A stretch of 64,000 nt of DNA, from the NCBI GenBank assembly GCA_905221605.1, contig CAJNDS010002373.1:1-64000 (forward strand), given 5' to 3'. Positions 10,701 to 20,960 of this stretch are shown one piece after another. Below the pieces are notes generated by a model that ran no database searches, was not told where the DNA came from, and saw only the letters and a list, made by a program, of their open reading frames with translations. This stretch comes from Symbiodinium natans. Taxonomy: Eukaryota > Sar > Dinophyceae > Suessiales > Symbiodiniaceae. The translations under genes and the position numbers were made by a program. Numbering within the stretch: the first letter of the stretch is position 1; each line of letters starts with the position of its first letter.

Positions 10701-10839
10701 TAGCATCTAGACCCAGGAGTATCCTAGGAGTAAGAAGGGTGCCCTTTTGGGCTCAAGGGGAGTTGTAATGGAACCCAAGCCCTAAACGCAGGGAATGAGG
10801 GCCTACTCTGGGTCCTAGTCGTCAATGTGGGCTCGCCTC

Positions 10840-10998
10840 TTTGGTTCTCTCCATCTTCAGCGCACATCACAAAACTCAGGCAACTGAAGCAACTCTCTTA
10901 GGGGACCCAATGAAGCCTAAACGGGCTTCTGGTTCAGATAACTTTTTATAGGAATTAGAGTAGTATAGGGTATATGACCCTAACTTTGGGGTCCCCAA
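10840..10998 (+). mobile_element. Coding-like piece followed by a family C element
   Basis: At 10840-10900 the plus strand reads VLSIFSAHHKTQATEATLL. It then meets a family C element at 10901-10998 (GGGGACCCAATGAAGCC ... GGGGTCCCCAAG). The 15 bases GCAACTGAAGCAACT before the element recur with one mismatch just after it at 10999-11013, as a long direct repeat. Confidence 0.5.
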
Positions 10999-11052
10999 GC
11001 AACTGAAGCTACTTTGAGGGCCAAATGAGAATTTGGGGTCGTGCTAGAACCC

Positions 11053-11458
11053 CTACCATCGTATAAGGACCATAAACCCTTTTTGGGCACTGCTCCCTTT
11101 TGCCAAGCCAGCCTCTAAGCTGGGGCCGGAACGCCCACCACACGCCTGGGCGAGGCGTTCGCAGCCTGCGAGAATGCGGTAGAAGCACTTACGGCAGTCG
11201 AGGGAGTACCAGTACGGTCCCTTTTTAAGCATCCTGCCTGCAATATGCCACATCCTGGGCTATTCTGCCATATAATCCCTTAAGAAGGCCCTTTATAGGG
11301 TCGCTTATGGGAATTATAAGGCTGGCCCATCCTGGTAGGGTCCTAGGGTCCTCCGCTGGTCCACTGGCACCGTTGAGGCTGCGGACATCTGAATCTGTCA
11401 TCAACTCAGCCGCGCGCCTCGTACTCTGCAAAGGCATCGTCTCCCAGAACCTGCCCAA
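11053..11458 (-). CDS. Unrecognised two-exon piece split by a family J intron
   Basis: The first exon (11332-11458) reads TMPLQSTRRAAELMTDSDVR and then GPAEDPRTLPG. The second (about 11085-11237) reads RMLKKGPYWYSLDCRKCFYR and ILAGCERLAQACGGRSG. Removing 11238-11331 (GA donor, CAG acceptor, 94 nt) joins CTA CCA G|GC AGG ATG in frame. No family is recognised; the CxxC in DCRKC is the only motif-like feature. Confidence 0.45.
11238..11331 (-). other. Candidate GA-AG intron carrying a family J element
   Basis: The intron starts GATGGGCCAGCC and ends ATATTGCAG. The element inside (about 11252-11328) has matching ends around CCTTATAATTCCC and GGGATTATATGGCAG. It is flanked by the 5-bp direct repeat AGGAT. 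Coding pieces on both sides share a frame only if it is removed. Confidence 0.5.
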
Positions 11459-11540
11459 AGCAGGCTCGGTCTCACTTTAGGGTTTACGGTTTAGAGTTTA
11501 GGGTGTAGGGATGCACGAACATGCTGAAAGGTTGTTACTT

Positions 11541-11628
11541 GGGATGTTCCCCCTTTTTCTAACAGTCCTTAATAGGGATTGTTGTACCCCCCGATTGTAA
11601 TCCTTATCAAGGACTGCTGGAACATCCC
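11541..11628. mobile_element. Family B hairpin element, copy B1
   Basis: Near-palindrome: GGGATGTTCCCCCTTTTTCT, AACAGTCCTTAATAGGGATT, then TAATCCTTATCAAGGACTG and GGAACATCCC. On the minus strand it follows an exon-like piece (11629-11750, SKVAVMTSRNVVHVAGVASL) whose end, CTTTTCAATTTGCAAG|GTGAAT, offers a GT donor. Confidence 0.85.
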
Positions 11629-11989
11629 AGATTCACCTTGCAAATTGAAAAGGCTGGCAACCCCAGCAACGTGAACGACATTCCTGGAAGTCATTACGGC
11701 CACTTTCGAGGGGGGACTGGAAGACCCTGAAAGGGTTGATATGGTTGATATCAACCTTCATAGGAGATATAGTAGTACAGGGATAAGATGACCCCATAAG
11801 AAAGGATTCTCTTAGTTACGGCAGAATGCGCCGATAGGAATTCTAGCAGTCTAGGGTAGAATTACCCCAGTTGTTTTGGGGGTTCATTGGGTCCCCCAAA
11901 AAAACCGTGGCTCACGTGGCAACCCCCACGCCCCACTCTCAAAGCATCAGAGTTCGACAAAGAGGACGAGAAGTCCATCCTAGGGGATC

Positions 11990-12066
11990 CGAAGTATGGT
12001 CCCTTAATTTGGGCCCCTGTTATATGACCCATATATACACTATACATAATGAGGGCCCATAAACCC
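11990..12066 (+). mobile_element. Family K short element, copy 2
   Basis: GAAGTATGGTCCCTTAATTT, GGGCCCC, ACACTATACATAATGAGGGC and CCATAAA appear in the same order as at 10605-10700. Confidence 0.5.
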
Positions 12067-12164
12067 GATCCTTTTTGAAAACCCGTTAAACAAGGGTAAG
12101 GGACCCTACTACGGTCCCCATAGTTCCAACCTTAGACATCCATTGGAACAGAGGGTTAAGGTTT

Positions 12165-12948
12165 AGGTTTTGTTGAGTTAAGGGCTTAGACATAGGCCTC
12201 TCAAACTTAAGTGCCGTTCGTTCAAGGAAACCAACTTTTCTTTCCGGAGCCTCATGTGGTTGACTGCCTGTTTCAGAAAGCGTGGTTATTTTCTGAAATC
12301 CAAGGCATCCAAAGGCAAACCTACAAGCTCTTGAAGACCCCAAAAAGTTCCAGCTTTGTGTCCCAGAACATCACAGCATGCAGGCGCAACCTTGGGGTGG
12401 GGGAGTGGGTGGGTGGTGGGGGTGAAGCATACAAGGTCCCAGAATACTACATATAGTTGCATATGCTCCACACACTTTTTTTTTCTGAAAGGGCGTGAAT
12501 CAATGAGCATGCACCTTGCTGGGGTCGAAACCGTCATCCTTCCGAGAGCCGCAGATGCACCTGCGCGCGGGATCCCACACTGTGCGCGTCACCGAGTTGG
12601 CATGTAAACTCTGAAGCCGCAAAGCCCTCAAGTCGTGCACTCCATCGCAAGCCATCTGCGAATTCTCTTGAAACCCCCCAAAAAGACGGTCGTCAAAATG
12701 AGCGGCTGGATCTGACCGATTCACCATGGTCTCTCGGAGTAGCTGGGAGTTCTTGAGGAGTTGAGTCGCTTACTCTCGCACATGGGCCTGCGGGGGGTTA
12801 GGGTTTCGGGTGCATGGGACGCCAGGTGAGTCTTGTAGAGGGACTCCAGGGGTCTCTCTATTGGTTGCGGAACCCTTTTTGCAAGAGGCCGCTTCATGCC
12901 GAGCCCATGGGTTGTTGACGCAAAACCCAACCCTACTGTACCTTCCAA
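12165..12948 (-). CDS. Unrecognised gene, two clear exons plus an upstream piece
   Basis: Exon 12515-12727 reads VNRSDPAAHFDDRLFGGFQE and later CICGSRKDDGFDPSK, ending AAG|GTGCAT. Exon about 12165-12292 begins after TTTCAG and reads KITTLSETGSQPHEAPERKV and GFLERTALKFERPMSK. Both borders are GT-AG and phase 0, giving a 222-nt intron (12293-12514). Upstream, 12725-12948 (GTVGLGFASTTHGLGMKRPL ... RTPSYSERPW) also reads as protein but in another frame, so an unresolved intron or frameshift lies near 12725. The function is unknown. Confidence 0.5.
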
Positions 12949-13047
12949 AGGCTTCGATGGCCCTGGGATACTTTCGGAGGAGACTGTGGAGGAATTAATT
13001 GTGGCTTTTGGACCTACCTGAAAAGAAGCCTTGCAATTTGGGGTTAT

Positions 13048-14191
13048 TTGGTCGCAAGGTTTCCACCAAGGTTTAAGAACGCACGTTGCTCAACACGCGC
13101 CAATGCCAAGTGTGCGGACGGCCCCCCCTTCTTTTTGACCTCAGACTTATCTGCTGATGGCATGCAAGCTGGGATTGTGCGCCGCTTAGGCAAGCTACAA
13201 GACTCTACAATAAAGGCTGGCACGACTGCAAACCTCTGTCGATAGCCGCTTCGCTGTTTTTCGTGCAAGAGGATTGCGCAAGTGTGAGACATCGGTTTGG
13301 ATGCCAGAGGTAGATACAGGTCGGCAGAAGTTCGACAGAGCTGAGCCATCAGCCCTAGCGGCCCTAGCGCACAGGTTTGGTGAAGAGGACATAGCCGCTG
13401 CTGGTCCACCCATGGTCTCATCCCGTAGACACAGTTTGTTAGGCCGTATCGGCCGTATGCGAGAACATCTGGAACACATAAACATCCGCTTTTGCTGCAT
13501 ACCCCGACTGCAGTTCCTGCTGAAACCTAAATTTGACCACTGGATGTTGCAGAACATCGCCAAGAGCAGGCCGCTCTACAGCATCGCATGCACAAACTGA
13601 ACCAGACAAAAAGTAGCTAATCAATCGTGGCTTCCCTCCCGGAAAACATGGGCGTACCAGCTGGCGCAAAGCTTGCCATGATCTGGCAAGCGATTCTTTG
13701 AACAGCCTTGCGGTCGGATTCAGCAGTGATACAACATTGGGAGATATTCGGAGGTTGCAGGTGTTTAGGGTTTAGGGTTTAGGGTTTAGGGTGAGATGTC
13801 CTCAAGACCCTTACCAGCACATTGACATGACTTCTCACCCCGTGCCAGGATCCTTAAGCTTCTGGATGCCTTTCTGAACGCTGCACTGTGCTGCAACTCG
13901 CTACCGAGTTGCAAGATTCAGCGGTTTAGGGTTTAGGGTTTAGGGTTTTAGGGGGGGGTGCTCAAAGTTAATCATGCCTGAATGCGCTGTTTAAGCTCCG
14001 CGCGAGAGTATCTCCTTCTTCCTACCGGGGGGGGAGGCTTATACCTGTGTTGCGCATGCTATTGTGCATGGCTGTGTCCCAACTCTCTCCCCCGCAGTTG
14101 TGCTCAATTCCACTGAGCCCCGACCCAATGTGCGGCGGCAGCACGGAACCCTCTTGGCAGGTCTTCGGTCACATCTCTGGGATGCTTTGTA
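13048..14191 (+). CDS. Unrecognised multi-exon gene with tracts in two introns
   Basis: Plus-strand pieces are 13048-13245 (SADGMQAGIVRRLGKLQDST), 13262-13600 (SVWMPEVDTGRQKFDRAEPS, later GRIGRMREHLEHINIRFCC), about 13675-13758 (SDSLNSLAVGFSSDTTLGDI), about 13850-13922 (ILKLLDAFLNAALCCNSLPS) and 14097-14191 (VLNSTEPRPNVRRQHGTLLA, ending HLWDAL and TAA). The third and fourth end directly on TTTAGGG tracts: CAG|GTGTTTAGGG and CAGCG|GTTTAGGG. The minus strand is also open over 13044-13421, so the first piece is the least certain. No known family. Confidence 0.4.
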
Positions 14192-14221
14192 AGACTTGAG
14201 AAGATCTGGAGGTTTCTGACA

Positions 14222-14320
14222 TTAGGGGTACCTTCTTGGGGTCCTTATTCTAAGGGGAATCTACTAGGTCCTACTATTCGGGGGTGTGTTTTGGGGACCC
14301 CCCTATTCCCCATGTACCCA
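14222..14320 (+). mobile_element. Family D-like element
   Basis: TTAGGGGTACCTTCTTGGGG, TCCTTATTCTAAGGGGAAT, CTACTAGGTCC and GGGGACCCCCCTATTCCCC occur in the order also seen at 55436-55530. It lies in the spacer between two convergent exon series. Confidence 0.4.
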
Positions 14321-14382
14321 CCCACTTAGGCCCAAAGGGGCCAAATCAGACCAATCTACGGGTTCGCTCCTGCCGAGGTGCT

Positions 14383-15001
14383 AATCGCCACCCCCTTTCC
14401 AAGCCGGGTGGAACCATCCCTGGCTGCGATTGGAATGCTCTACGACACTTTCAAACTGGATGTGAAGCAGCAGTGCTTTGACGGAGCCGGTGTCCAGCCA
14501 TAGCACTCTGTCAAAGTCCAGGTCCTGAATGAAGGCCTTCGCGTTGCTGGACTACTCTGGGCATGATGCTACAGTATCCATTCTCCGTTTTGAACCTGGA
14601 GCTGAAGTCTTCAAGCATTGTCAAGGCAACGCGTCTATACGCCAGGGAGAGTCGTGAGAGTCTCACCGCAGGTCGCGGGCTGGACTATGACTCTTGCTTC
14701 GCGCACGGAGACAAGCTAGCACGTTCGGCCAGCCGAGAGTGCAAATGCTTGATCGCGTAGTTCGCCACCGTAAGCCCTTTTTGCATCTGGGCTCGCTTCA
14801 ACGCGAAGTAAAACCTACAAGCCCTTGTTCTTCTTGGAGGCGGAAAGGGTTGGAATCCCGTTGTCCTACAAGCCCGATAGACCCGAAGGCAGTTCTTTGA
14901 TGAGGTTTTGGGCGCCGCCACGGAACCTCTCGCCTGATCTCTACGATTACGATTCCGAATCCGACGGAGACTTGGGTTTTTTTTGCCACCCGCCAAGCCA
15001 A
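14383..15001 (-). CDS. Unrecognised gene, at least three exon-like pieces
   Basis: Minus-strand pieces are 14830-15001 (VAKKTQVSVGFGIVIVEIRR, EVPWRRPKPHQRTAFGSIG), 14688-14815 (FYFALKRAQMQKGLTVANYA, IKHLHSRLAERASLSPCAKQ), 14585-14680 (RLSRLSLAYRRVALTMLEDF) and 14383-14549 (AKAFIQDLDFDRVLWLDTGS, LLHIQFESVVEHSNRSQGWF), which ends TAG. The last piece is open for 57 codons after GAGTAG. Plus-strand frames over 14340-15130 are partly open too. The frames of the first two pieces do not join directly. Confidence 0.45.
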
Positions 15002-15148
15002 AGCACTGGCAGGGACTATGTATTTAGGATGCTAGCTTTGAGGCATACGATTCTTGCGGGGAAGGGTTTTTCTAGCTCCTTTGTGTGCAGGAGGGCCACA
15101 CATTCTAGCAGGAGCCTGCCTTGCAGGGCCCTTTCCACCTCTATAAAC

Positions 15149-15261
15149 TTAGTAGCCCAGTAAGCATATTATCATAAGGGCACCCTTTCTTGGGTTGGCT
15201 ACCTTTTTCAGGGAACCTTGAACCCAAAAAAAAGGGAAAGAGGGCACCACTTGGCTACCAA
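15149..15261 (+). mobile_element. Family A inverted-repeat element
   Basis: TAGTAGCCCAGTAAGCATAT and TATCATAAGGGCACCC open it; GAGGGCACCACTTGGCTACC closes it. About 110 nt, matching 62361-62466 and the transporter intron at 32928-33043. It follows a plus-strand coding-like piece (GRDYVFRMLALRHTILAGKG, 15010-15145). Confidence 0.75.
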
Positions 15262-15389
15262 AATAAAAGACCTAAACCTCCATCCTTTCAGTGCGGTCAA
15301 GCCGGTGCACCTGCTCTAAAACAAGCTCCGTGCAGTAGCTCCGTGAAGCTGCAAGGGCGTGTACAATGAAGCCGGCCGGCAGCCCGGTG

Positions 15390-15815
15390 TGTGTGAGAGA
15401 GAGATGTTCTGTGTGTGTGTGTGTGTGTGTGTGTCTCTGGGTCTCTGTGTCTGTGTGTGTGTGTGTGTCTCTGTGTCTGTGTCCCTGTGTCTCTCTCTCT
15501 CTCTCTCTGTGCCTGTGTGTGTGTGTGTGTTGTGTGTGTGTGTCTCTGTCTCTGTGTGTCTGTGTGTGTGTGTGTGTCTCTGTGTCTCTGTGTGTCTGTC
15601 CGTCAGTGTCAGTGTGTGTGTGTGTGTCTCTGTGTCTCTGTGTGTCTGTCTGTGTGTGTCTCTGCGTGTCTGTGTCTGAGTGTCTCTCTCTCTCTGTCTG
15701 TCTGTGTCTCTGTGCGTGCGTGTGTCTCTGTGTCTCTGTGTGTCTGTCTCTGTGTCTCTGTGTGTCTGTCTGCGTGTGTGCGCGTGTGTCTCTGCGTGTG
15801 AATGTGCCTTGTCTC
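15390..15815. repeat. Long GT/CT compound microsatellite
   Basis: GTGTGT, GTCTCT and CTCTCT runs with very few other bases. The 100-190-codon ORFs on both strands are repeat translations and not genes. Confidence 0.95.
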
Positions 15816-15929
15816 GCCATGTGCGTGGCGACCTGCTGATGCATGTCTTGTGCTTGGGAAACGGCAGGATGCTTCTAACTTACCCTCCAAGTTCTCTACA
15901 GCCTGCCCAAAAAATTACCTGACATATCT

Positions 15930-16911
15930 ATAAAAACCCTGAGACCAGGGCCTCTCTGCTGGAGCCCGCTACACGTCGTGACAGAGCGCCTAGGTAAGAT
16001 GCAGCGCTGCAGGGAGCCCATGCCATCACCCCGCAAGCACGCCAAAGATCCGCAAAATGGGCATCTCCCAAAGATAGAGATACCCTCTCTTATACCCCAA
16101 AATAGAATCCCCCTAAAGGAACCAAATAGAATAGAATCCCCCTAAAGGAACCCCCAGAAAGGGTGCCCCTATTTTCGGAAACCCCATTAAATGTTCATTC
16201 GGCGTGTGCCATGCGATTTCCGATGCCGGGCCACCAGCTGGCTTCCTGGACACCCATGCGTCTTGCTGCTCAGGGCCTCTTTTCAGAGTCCCTGTTTCCC
16301 ACAAAGGAGCGACGCTTCCGGAACGACAAAGCTGCGGCAGCTTGGAAAATGTGTGGCCTACCTGGACATGTTGTTGTAGTCCTTGTGGGTCACCGCAAAA
16401 ATTTCTGGCGATGTATGTCCATATATACAAATAGCGATATATATATATATATATATAATATGTATATGTACTCTCTCTCTGTCTGTATGTATATATGTAC
16501 ACTAAGTAGGCGACCCAAACAAGGAACCTTCATTCAAGGGCCCAGGTACAGCCCCAAAGGAATGTGTGGCCTGGGCCTACACTGGGCCTACACGTCGCCG
16601 AACCAGGGGTATAGGGTTTAGGGTTTAGGGATCAAGCCAGCCGGGCCCCAATGTCCGTGTGTTAGGGGGCGCCGAGCATGACCTCACATGTAGGGTTTAG
16701 GGTCTAGGGTCTAGGTTCTCGGGTTTAGGGCTGAGGGTGTACGAGAATCCTCTCCAAGTATGGCCGAAGGCTGTGTGGTCCTTTTCTGTTCGCTTCCGTG
16801 TTTTTGTCTAGTTGTTTTTGGCTTTCCGGTGCGGTCGGTTACGTGCGAAAAACACGCCACACGACCGCGGGGCCAACAAAAAAATGCAGTGTTCCCTGCA
16901 ACAATGATTGT
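15930..16911 (+). CDS. Unrecognised multi-exon gene with a family D intron
   Basis: Pieces are about 15945-16068 (CWSPLHVVTERLGKMQRCRE, PMPSPRKHAKDPQN), 16195-16425 (MRFPMPGHQLASWTPMRLAA, TKERRFRNDKAAAAWKMCGL), 16504-16612 (RRPKQGTFIQGPRYSPKGMC) and 16742-16911 (RILSKYGRRLCGPFLFASVF, GAVGYVRKTRHTTAGPTKK, then TAA). The last has one hydrophobic stretch that could span a membrane. A family D element fills the gap between the first two pieces, and a short TTTAGGG tract precedes the last. Exact borders are not fixed. Confidence 0.45.
16078..16190 (+). mobile_element. Family D element, copy D1
   Basis: GATACCCTCTCTTATACCCC, twice AATAGAATCCCCCTAAAGGA, then GGTGCCCCTATTTTCGGAAA. Its ends are loosely complementary (GGGNNTTCCGAAAATAG type). 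Related copies lie at 30748-30851 and 40925-41065. Confidence 0.6.
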
Positions 16912-17340
16912 TAACTCTAGGGGGCCGTCCCAATGATCTCCAACGCTATACTATCCTAAAGGTCCTCACAGATCGTAAGGGAAATATCAAGAATATGAAG
17001 GACTCGCAACGCATGACCTCCGTTTTCATTTAAGTAGTGGCCTGCTTCTTCATCCAAGAAAATCAACAATGGGTCATGTAATCAATATTGACTGACCGCT
17101 ATAATTGTTTTCAACACACGTCCTTTGAATGGTACATAACAATATTACCGTGGCATTCATGTGCTACCAAAGTTCGTGAGATATATTCAAAGAAACAAGA
17201 AGAAGTATCATAAACAAAAAACAAATTTTATCACCATGATGACCACAACACTCATAACAAGCCGAGGTCGTACCGGCAAAAACTAAAGGGGCGCCGGCTC
17301 TTCAACTCAATGGCGTATCTGGGTTTAGAGTTTAGTGTTT
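16912..17340. other. AT-rich spacer without a recognised gene
   Basis: Base composition shifts to A+T-rich with no long open frame on either strand. It follows the stop of the plus-strand gene and may be its 3' untranslated sequence. Nothing else is seen here. Confidence 0.4.
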
Positions 17341-17354
17341 AGGGTTTGGGGCCT

Positions 17355-18155
17355 ATACAGAACTGACAGAACCTGGTCCACCCTGACGTGGGGGCTGGCA
17401 TTCGCGGACGCTTCTCAGGAGCGGATGCTTCTCAGCACGGGTCCGGCCGAACGCGGGGTCTAGCATGTATGGGGCCTAGCACGGGGTGTACAGGTCATTT
17501 CACCCTCAACTTTACCACGTGCTTAAAAATCCAAAAATATCAAGATAACAATACACATATCAGTTTTTTGGGGGCGGCTTTGAAGCAAATAGTAGTCAAT
17601 GTGGGGCCCTTAGGTCCTTTCTCTCAGGGGGTTGCTAGGCTTACTGTTGGGGAAAAAGCTTCCTGAACCCTGAATGTCCCAAAGCCTGAACCCCAAAGCT
17701 AAACCCTAAACCCTAAACTAACTCCAACCGCTGGATATGAAAGGCCTGGGCGGCGCGGAACAAGACCAAGCCTGAACCCTAGTTCCTCAACACCTCCTTC
17801 ACGACTTCAGCCTGCGCCGGTGGTTTGCAGCATCCGATGTCAGAAACGCCCAGCGACCCCCGACATGAACATGTACTAGAGTATATTTCGCATTGTCCGA
17901 TAAGACAAGAAGACCACAATGCAGAATTTGATTCTGCAAGGATATCGTTTTATATGTACATAAACAGATCTATGTATATGTATATGTATATGTAAGTGTA
18001 TATGTATATATATATATATATATGCCAGTCTGTCATTGTCACAATGATATCAGCCGGGGTCCCTGAGCCGGAGGGGCAGAAGGGTTTGTGTGTCTCAGAA
18101 AGATCGGATATAATCGAAGTGACTAAAAGTTCTAGAAGTGATGGGGTTGCAGGGT
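17355..18155 (+). CDS. Unrecognised exon series
   Basis: Plus-strand pieces are 17355-17462 (TDRTWSTLTWGLAFADASQE, RMLLSTGPAERGV), 17788-17965 (HPMSETPSDPRHEHVLEYIS, CPIRQEDHNAEFDSARISF) and 18046-18155 (ISAGVPEPEGQKGLCVSERS, DIIEVTKSSRSDGVAG), which ends beside GG|GTAATAAC. A second frame is open over 17388-17666. The 17970-18030 stretch is a TATG/TA microsatellite. No family is recognised. Confidence 0.35.
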
Positions 18156-18536
18156 AATAACGTTCCGCAGTTCGGGGTCATGAGAATCAGCAGACCCATG
18201 GCTCGCGGGCCCTTAACGACAATTAAGTATACAACCAATATGTATATACATATATTTATATACAATACTCGCTTCATTATTCTTCATAAGTGTACACACA
18301 TCTACATATATATATGTTTAACAAATAATACCCAAAATAGATTAAACAATACATATGATCTGGTGCATGAGTGTCGGGGGTCTCACGGCGCAAGTTCAAC
18401 TTCAGCTTGTTTTGAGGTTTTGGGTGTAGGGCCTGTGCTGAGAAAGCCCGCGAGGTGCTTGGAACATGTGTGCACATTCGGTGAAACACGCGGTTTGCGT
18501 ATCAAATTGCCCAAGTAGAGTGGTCCATGTCCCCCC

Positions 18537-18860
18537 ATGCAGGGGAACAAACCAGCCTTCATACAGAAGCTCCATGTGCACCAGCGCATGCTTCTGAGCT
18601 TTGCATATGGAAACTCAAAAGACAACCAAGCTTTTTTTGGATCCAAAGACACTAAGCGATGTAGTCAACAAATGAACTCCCAGGAGTTGGCACTTGAGCT
18701 ACGGCGACTGGCACTCGAAGCCATCAATGCTCTTACAAACCGCAATGCTGCTCAAGCAAAGGGAGGCAGACAGCCAGAGGAGATAGCTGATCGCCTTCAT
18801 CTCCAGCCATCTTTAGCCAGCAAGGCGCATGCCGTTCCTGCAGACTGTATATCATGTATA
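18537..18860 (+). CDS. Unrecognised exon, helix-rich
   Basis: The open frame reads LLSFAYGNSKDNQAFFGSKD and SQELALELRRLALEAINALT, then GRQPEEIADRLHLQPSLAS. The frame remains open to 18923, but the part after about 18850 overlaps a stronger minus-strand frame. A minus-strand frame is also open over 18383-18652. Confidence 0.4.
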
Positions 18861-19082
18861 TCGGAGTATGTCGCGCTTCGGGGCTTCAGGCTTGCTTTTG
18901 CTGCTGCTGGTTTTGGGGGTTAGAGTTTCGGACTTTAGGATGTGTATCTCGCAGCTCCAAGGCTGGAGCCAATCCTTAGCCATTGCTTGCTTTGCGTGCA
19001 GACCCCGAAAACAGACAACCCGGGAGATGTTATCTTTGCGATTTGCTGATCGCAACTGTTTTTGTTGAAGGGTCAGCGACAT
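18852..19082 (-). CDS. Unrecognised 76-codon ORF with ATG
   Basis: From the ATG at 19082 the frame reads SLTLQQKQLRSANRKDNISR, AKQAMAKDWLQPWSCEIH and SKSKPEAPKRDILRYT, then TGA. It is rich in lysine, glutamine and serine. It may be a whole small gene or one exon. Confidence 0.4.
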   Translation of the reverse strand: MSLTLQQKQLRSANRKDNISRVVCFRGLHAKQAMAKDWLQPWSCEIHILKSETLTPKTSSSKSKPEAPKRDILRYT

Positions 19083-19089
19083 GTTCTGC

Positions 19090-19660
19090 TATTCAGAAGG
19101 TTTGGCCATGGCCGCACCCCACGCCCTAAACCCAAAACCCTCCTCGCTGGAGAGCTGCCTTCCCCCCTGCGCAGCCCTTAAAAACTCAACAAGACTCTCG
19201 GCTATGGCTCTGCGAATTCGCTGTGCTACGGCTAATGCGCACCACTCACGACGCAGGGCGATGTGAGAAGCTGCACAGGCCTGGCAGCTTCAGAGACCCG
19301 AAGATCACCCTGGGTCCATTTGGTGCCCCAGGTTGGCGGTTTCTTTGGGCTCTGTGATGTCTAACGTCTGACGTTTCGTTTAAGATCGACTTGAAGCCAA
19401 CTGTATGCTGGCTGCCCCCCATGGTAATTGAGGAATTGGTGACATGCCGAGTTTGTTGCGCATCCTGCACTTTAGTTTGCTTGCCGACTTGGGTTGGCAG
19501 TAAAGCCCTAAATGCCCTAATAAGAACCCCAATATATGCCCCTAAAAAAACAGAAACCCTATTTGAAGAGACTACTAACCCATACGACACAGAGGGAACA
19601 AAAAGCATGACTGTTGCCAGTTGCTCTTGCGCCGGTGTCTTTGTTGTTGGCGGTGCCCTA
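19090..19660. CDS. Coding-like block, strand uncertain
   Basis: The minus strand has a 120-codon frame at 19246-19608 (ALLPTQVGKQTKVQDAQQTR, DVRHHRAQRNRQPGAPNGPR). The plus strand has 19135-19266 (RIRCATANAHHSRRRAM), 19267-19372 (EAAQAWQLQRPEDHPGSIWC) and 19391-19650 (KKTETLFEETTNPYDTEGTK). Both read as protein and I cannot choose by eye. Family B copy B2 follows at 19655-19742. Confidence 0.3.
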
Positions 19661-19742
19661 TACTAACAGTCCGTAATAGGGATCATCATAGGGGGATACT
19701 ATAATCCCCATTAAGGACTGATAGTACAAGGGGGAACATCCC
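19655..19742. mobile_element. Family B hairpin element, copy B2
   Basis: TATACTAACAGTCCGTAATA, GGGATCATCATAGGGGGATA, CTATAATCCCCATTAAGGAC and GGGGGAACATCCC. The left terminus (GGGATGTTCC) is degenerate. Confidence 0.75.
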
Positions 19743-20331
19743 GAGCGATGCCCATGTCTTTTCTTTTGGGGCCCGCCATGACTCCTAAACCCTACAACCC
19801 AGCCTCCAAAACCCGAAACACTACTAAACAAACCCCTATAGAAGCCCCAAACCCCTGAAGGCCCGAAATATTCAAAACAAAATGAAAAGAGTGGCAACCT
19901 CCACCGAAGGTGGACACCCCAAAAGCCCAAACCCCAACGCAAAGCAATCCCAACTGAGAATCCCAACCCTCTGTCAGCTCTCTGAAAGCCCTGTAAGCCC
20001 ATACTTATCCTTCTGTATACAGCTGTATACAGCCCCTATAAAACCCGGAAATCCACAGATTCACCCTAAACCCTAAACCCTAAACCCTACACCCTAAACC
20101 CTAAACCACCCTAAACCCCAGCCTGGGGCTGCGCGGCTCTTCGATTCCCTTTTCGGCAGTAGGCATGCTGCCGTCCTAACGCGGAAAGGAAGGTTTTTGT
20201 TGTCCACCTGTGGGGTGATGACCGGGTCTTTGTTGTGGAAGTTTTGGGTGTGGGGTCTAGGGTTTAGGGCAACAAGCGTTAGACTTTTTTTGGGCTTTTG
20301 GGACCTTGCCTTGTCTTGACGGCCCAAATTG

Positions 20332-20450
<119 letters not shown>

Positions 20451-20779
20451 AACGTGTTTTCATGTCGGCCCGCAAAAGTCCGGTATACCTTGGGGCACAA
20501 GGGGGAGACTCTAGACCCTTTTGAGCCCAGGCCCTCATGCTGTTCAGCTAGGAAACGGGCACACGCACACCTGTGCTCCGACTCCCCGACCCCTAAACCC
20601 CCAAAGCCTAAACCCAATGGCGGCTTTTCAAGACGGTGGCGTCCTCAAATGTTGCGGTGGCCGCAGGGGACGCATAAGGCGACGTCCTTTGCGAGGTGTT
20701 GCTGGCTTTTGTTTGCATATATGTATGTATGCATGTATAAACTACGACTGTGTGTATGTGCTTTCATAATTTATAGACA

Positions 20780-20960
20780 TGACTGGATACAAAAATCTTT
20801 TGTTGCATGGGGCCATGCTCTGGACCGCCATCCTGCACAACGCCACCTATCATGTCGTCGCGCTCGCGGAGTTCAACCCGAAGACACCCTAAGCCCTAGA
20901 CGAGACCTTGAGCAAGATCACATGCAACCACCCTCAACCCGCAACCCTGAGACCTTAGCC
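20780..20960 (+). CDS. Coding-like piece with ATG
   Basis: From the ATG at 20780 the frame reads TGYKNLLLHGAMLWTAILHN and ATYHVVALAEFNPKTP, then TAA. After CCCTAG a further piece reads DETLSKITCNHPQPATL. A second plus frame is open over the same bases, so frame choice rests on composition. Confidence 0.3.

Noticed and set aside
11541-11628. Rho-independent terminators or structured RNAs at the hairpins
   Set aside because: The same near-palindrome recurs about ten times with conserved ends and one target-site duplication, which fits a mobile element and not a terminator or ncRNA gene.
15359-15844. ORFs of 106-190 codons on both strands
   Set aside because: Cysteine/valine/serine or threonine/histidine-rich translations of a GT/CT microsatellite.
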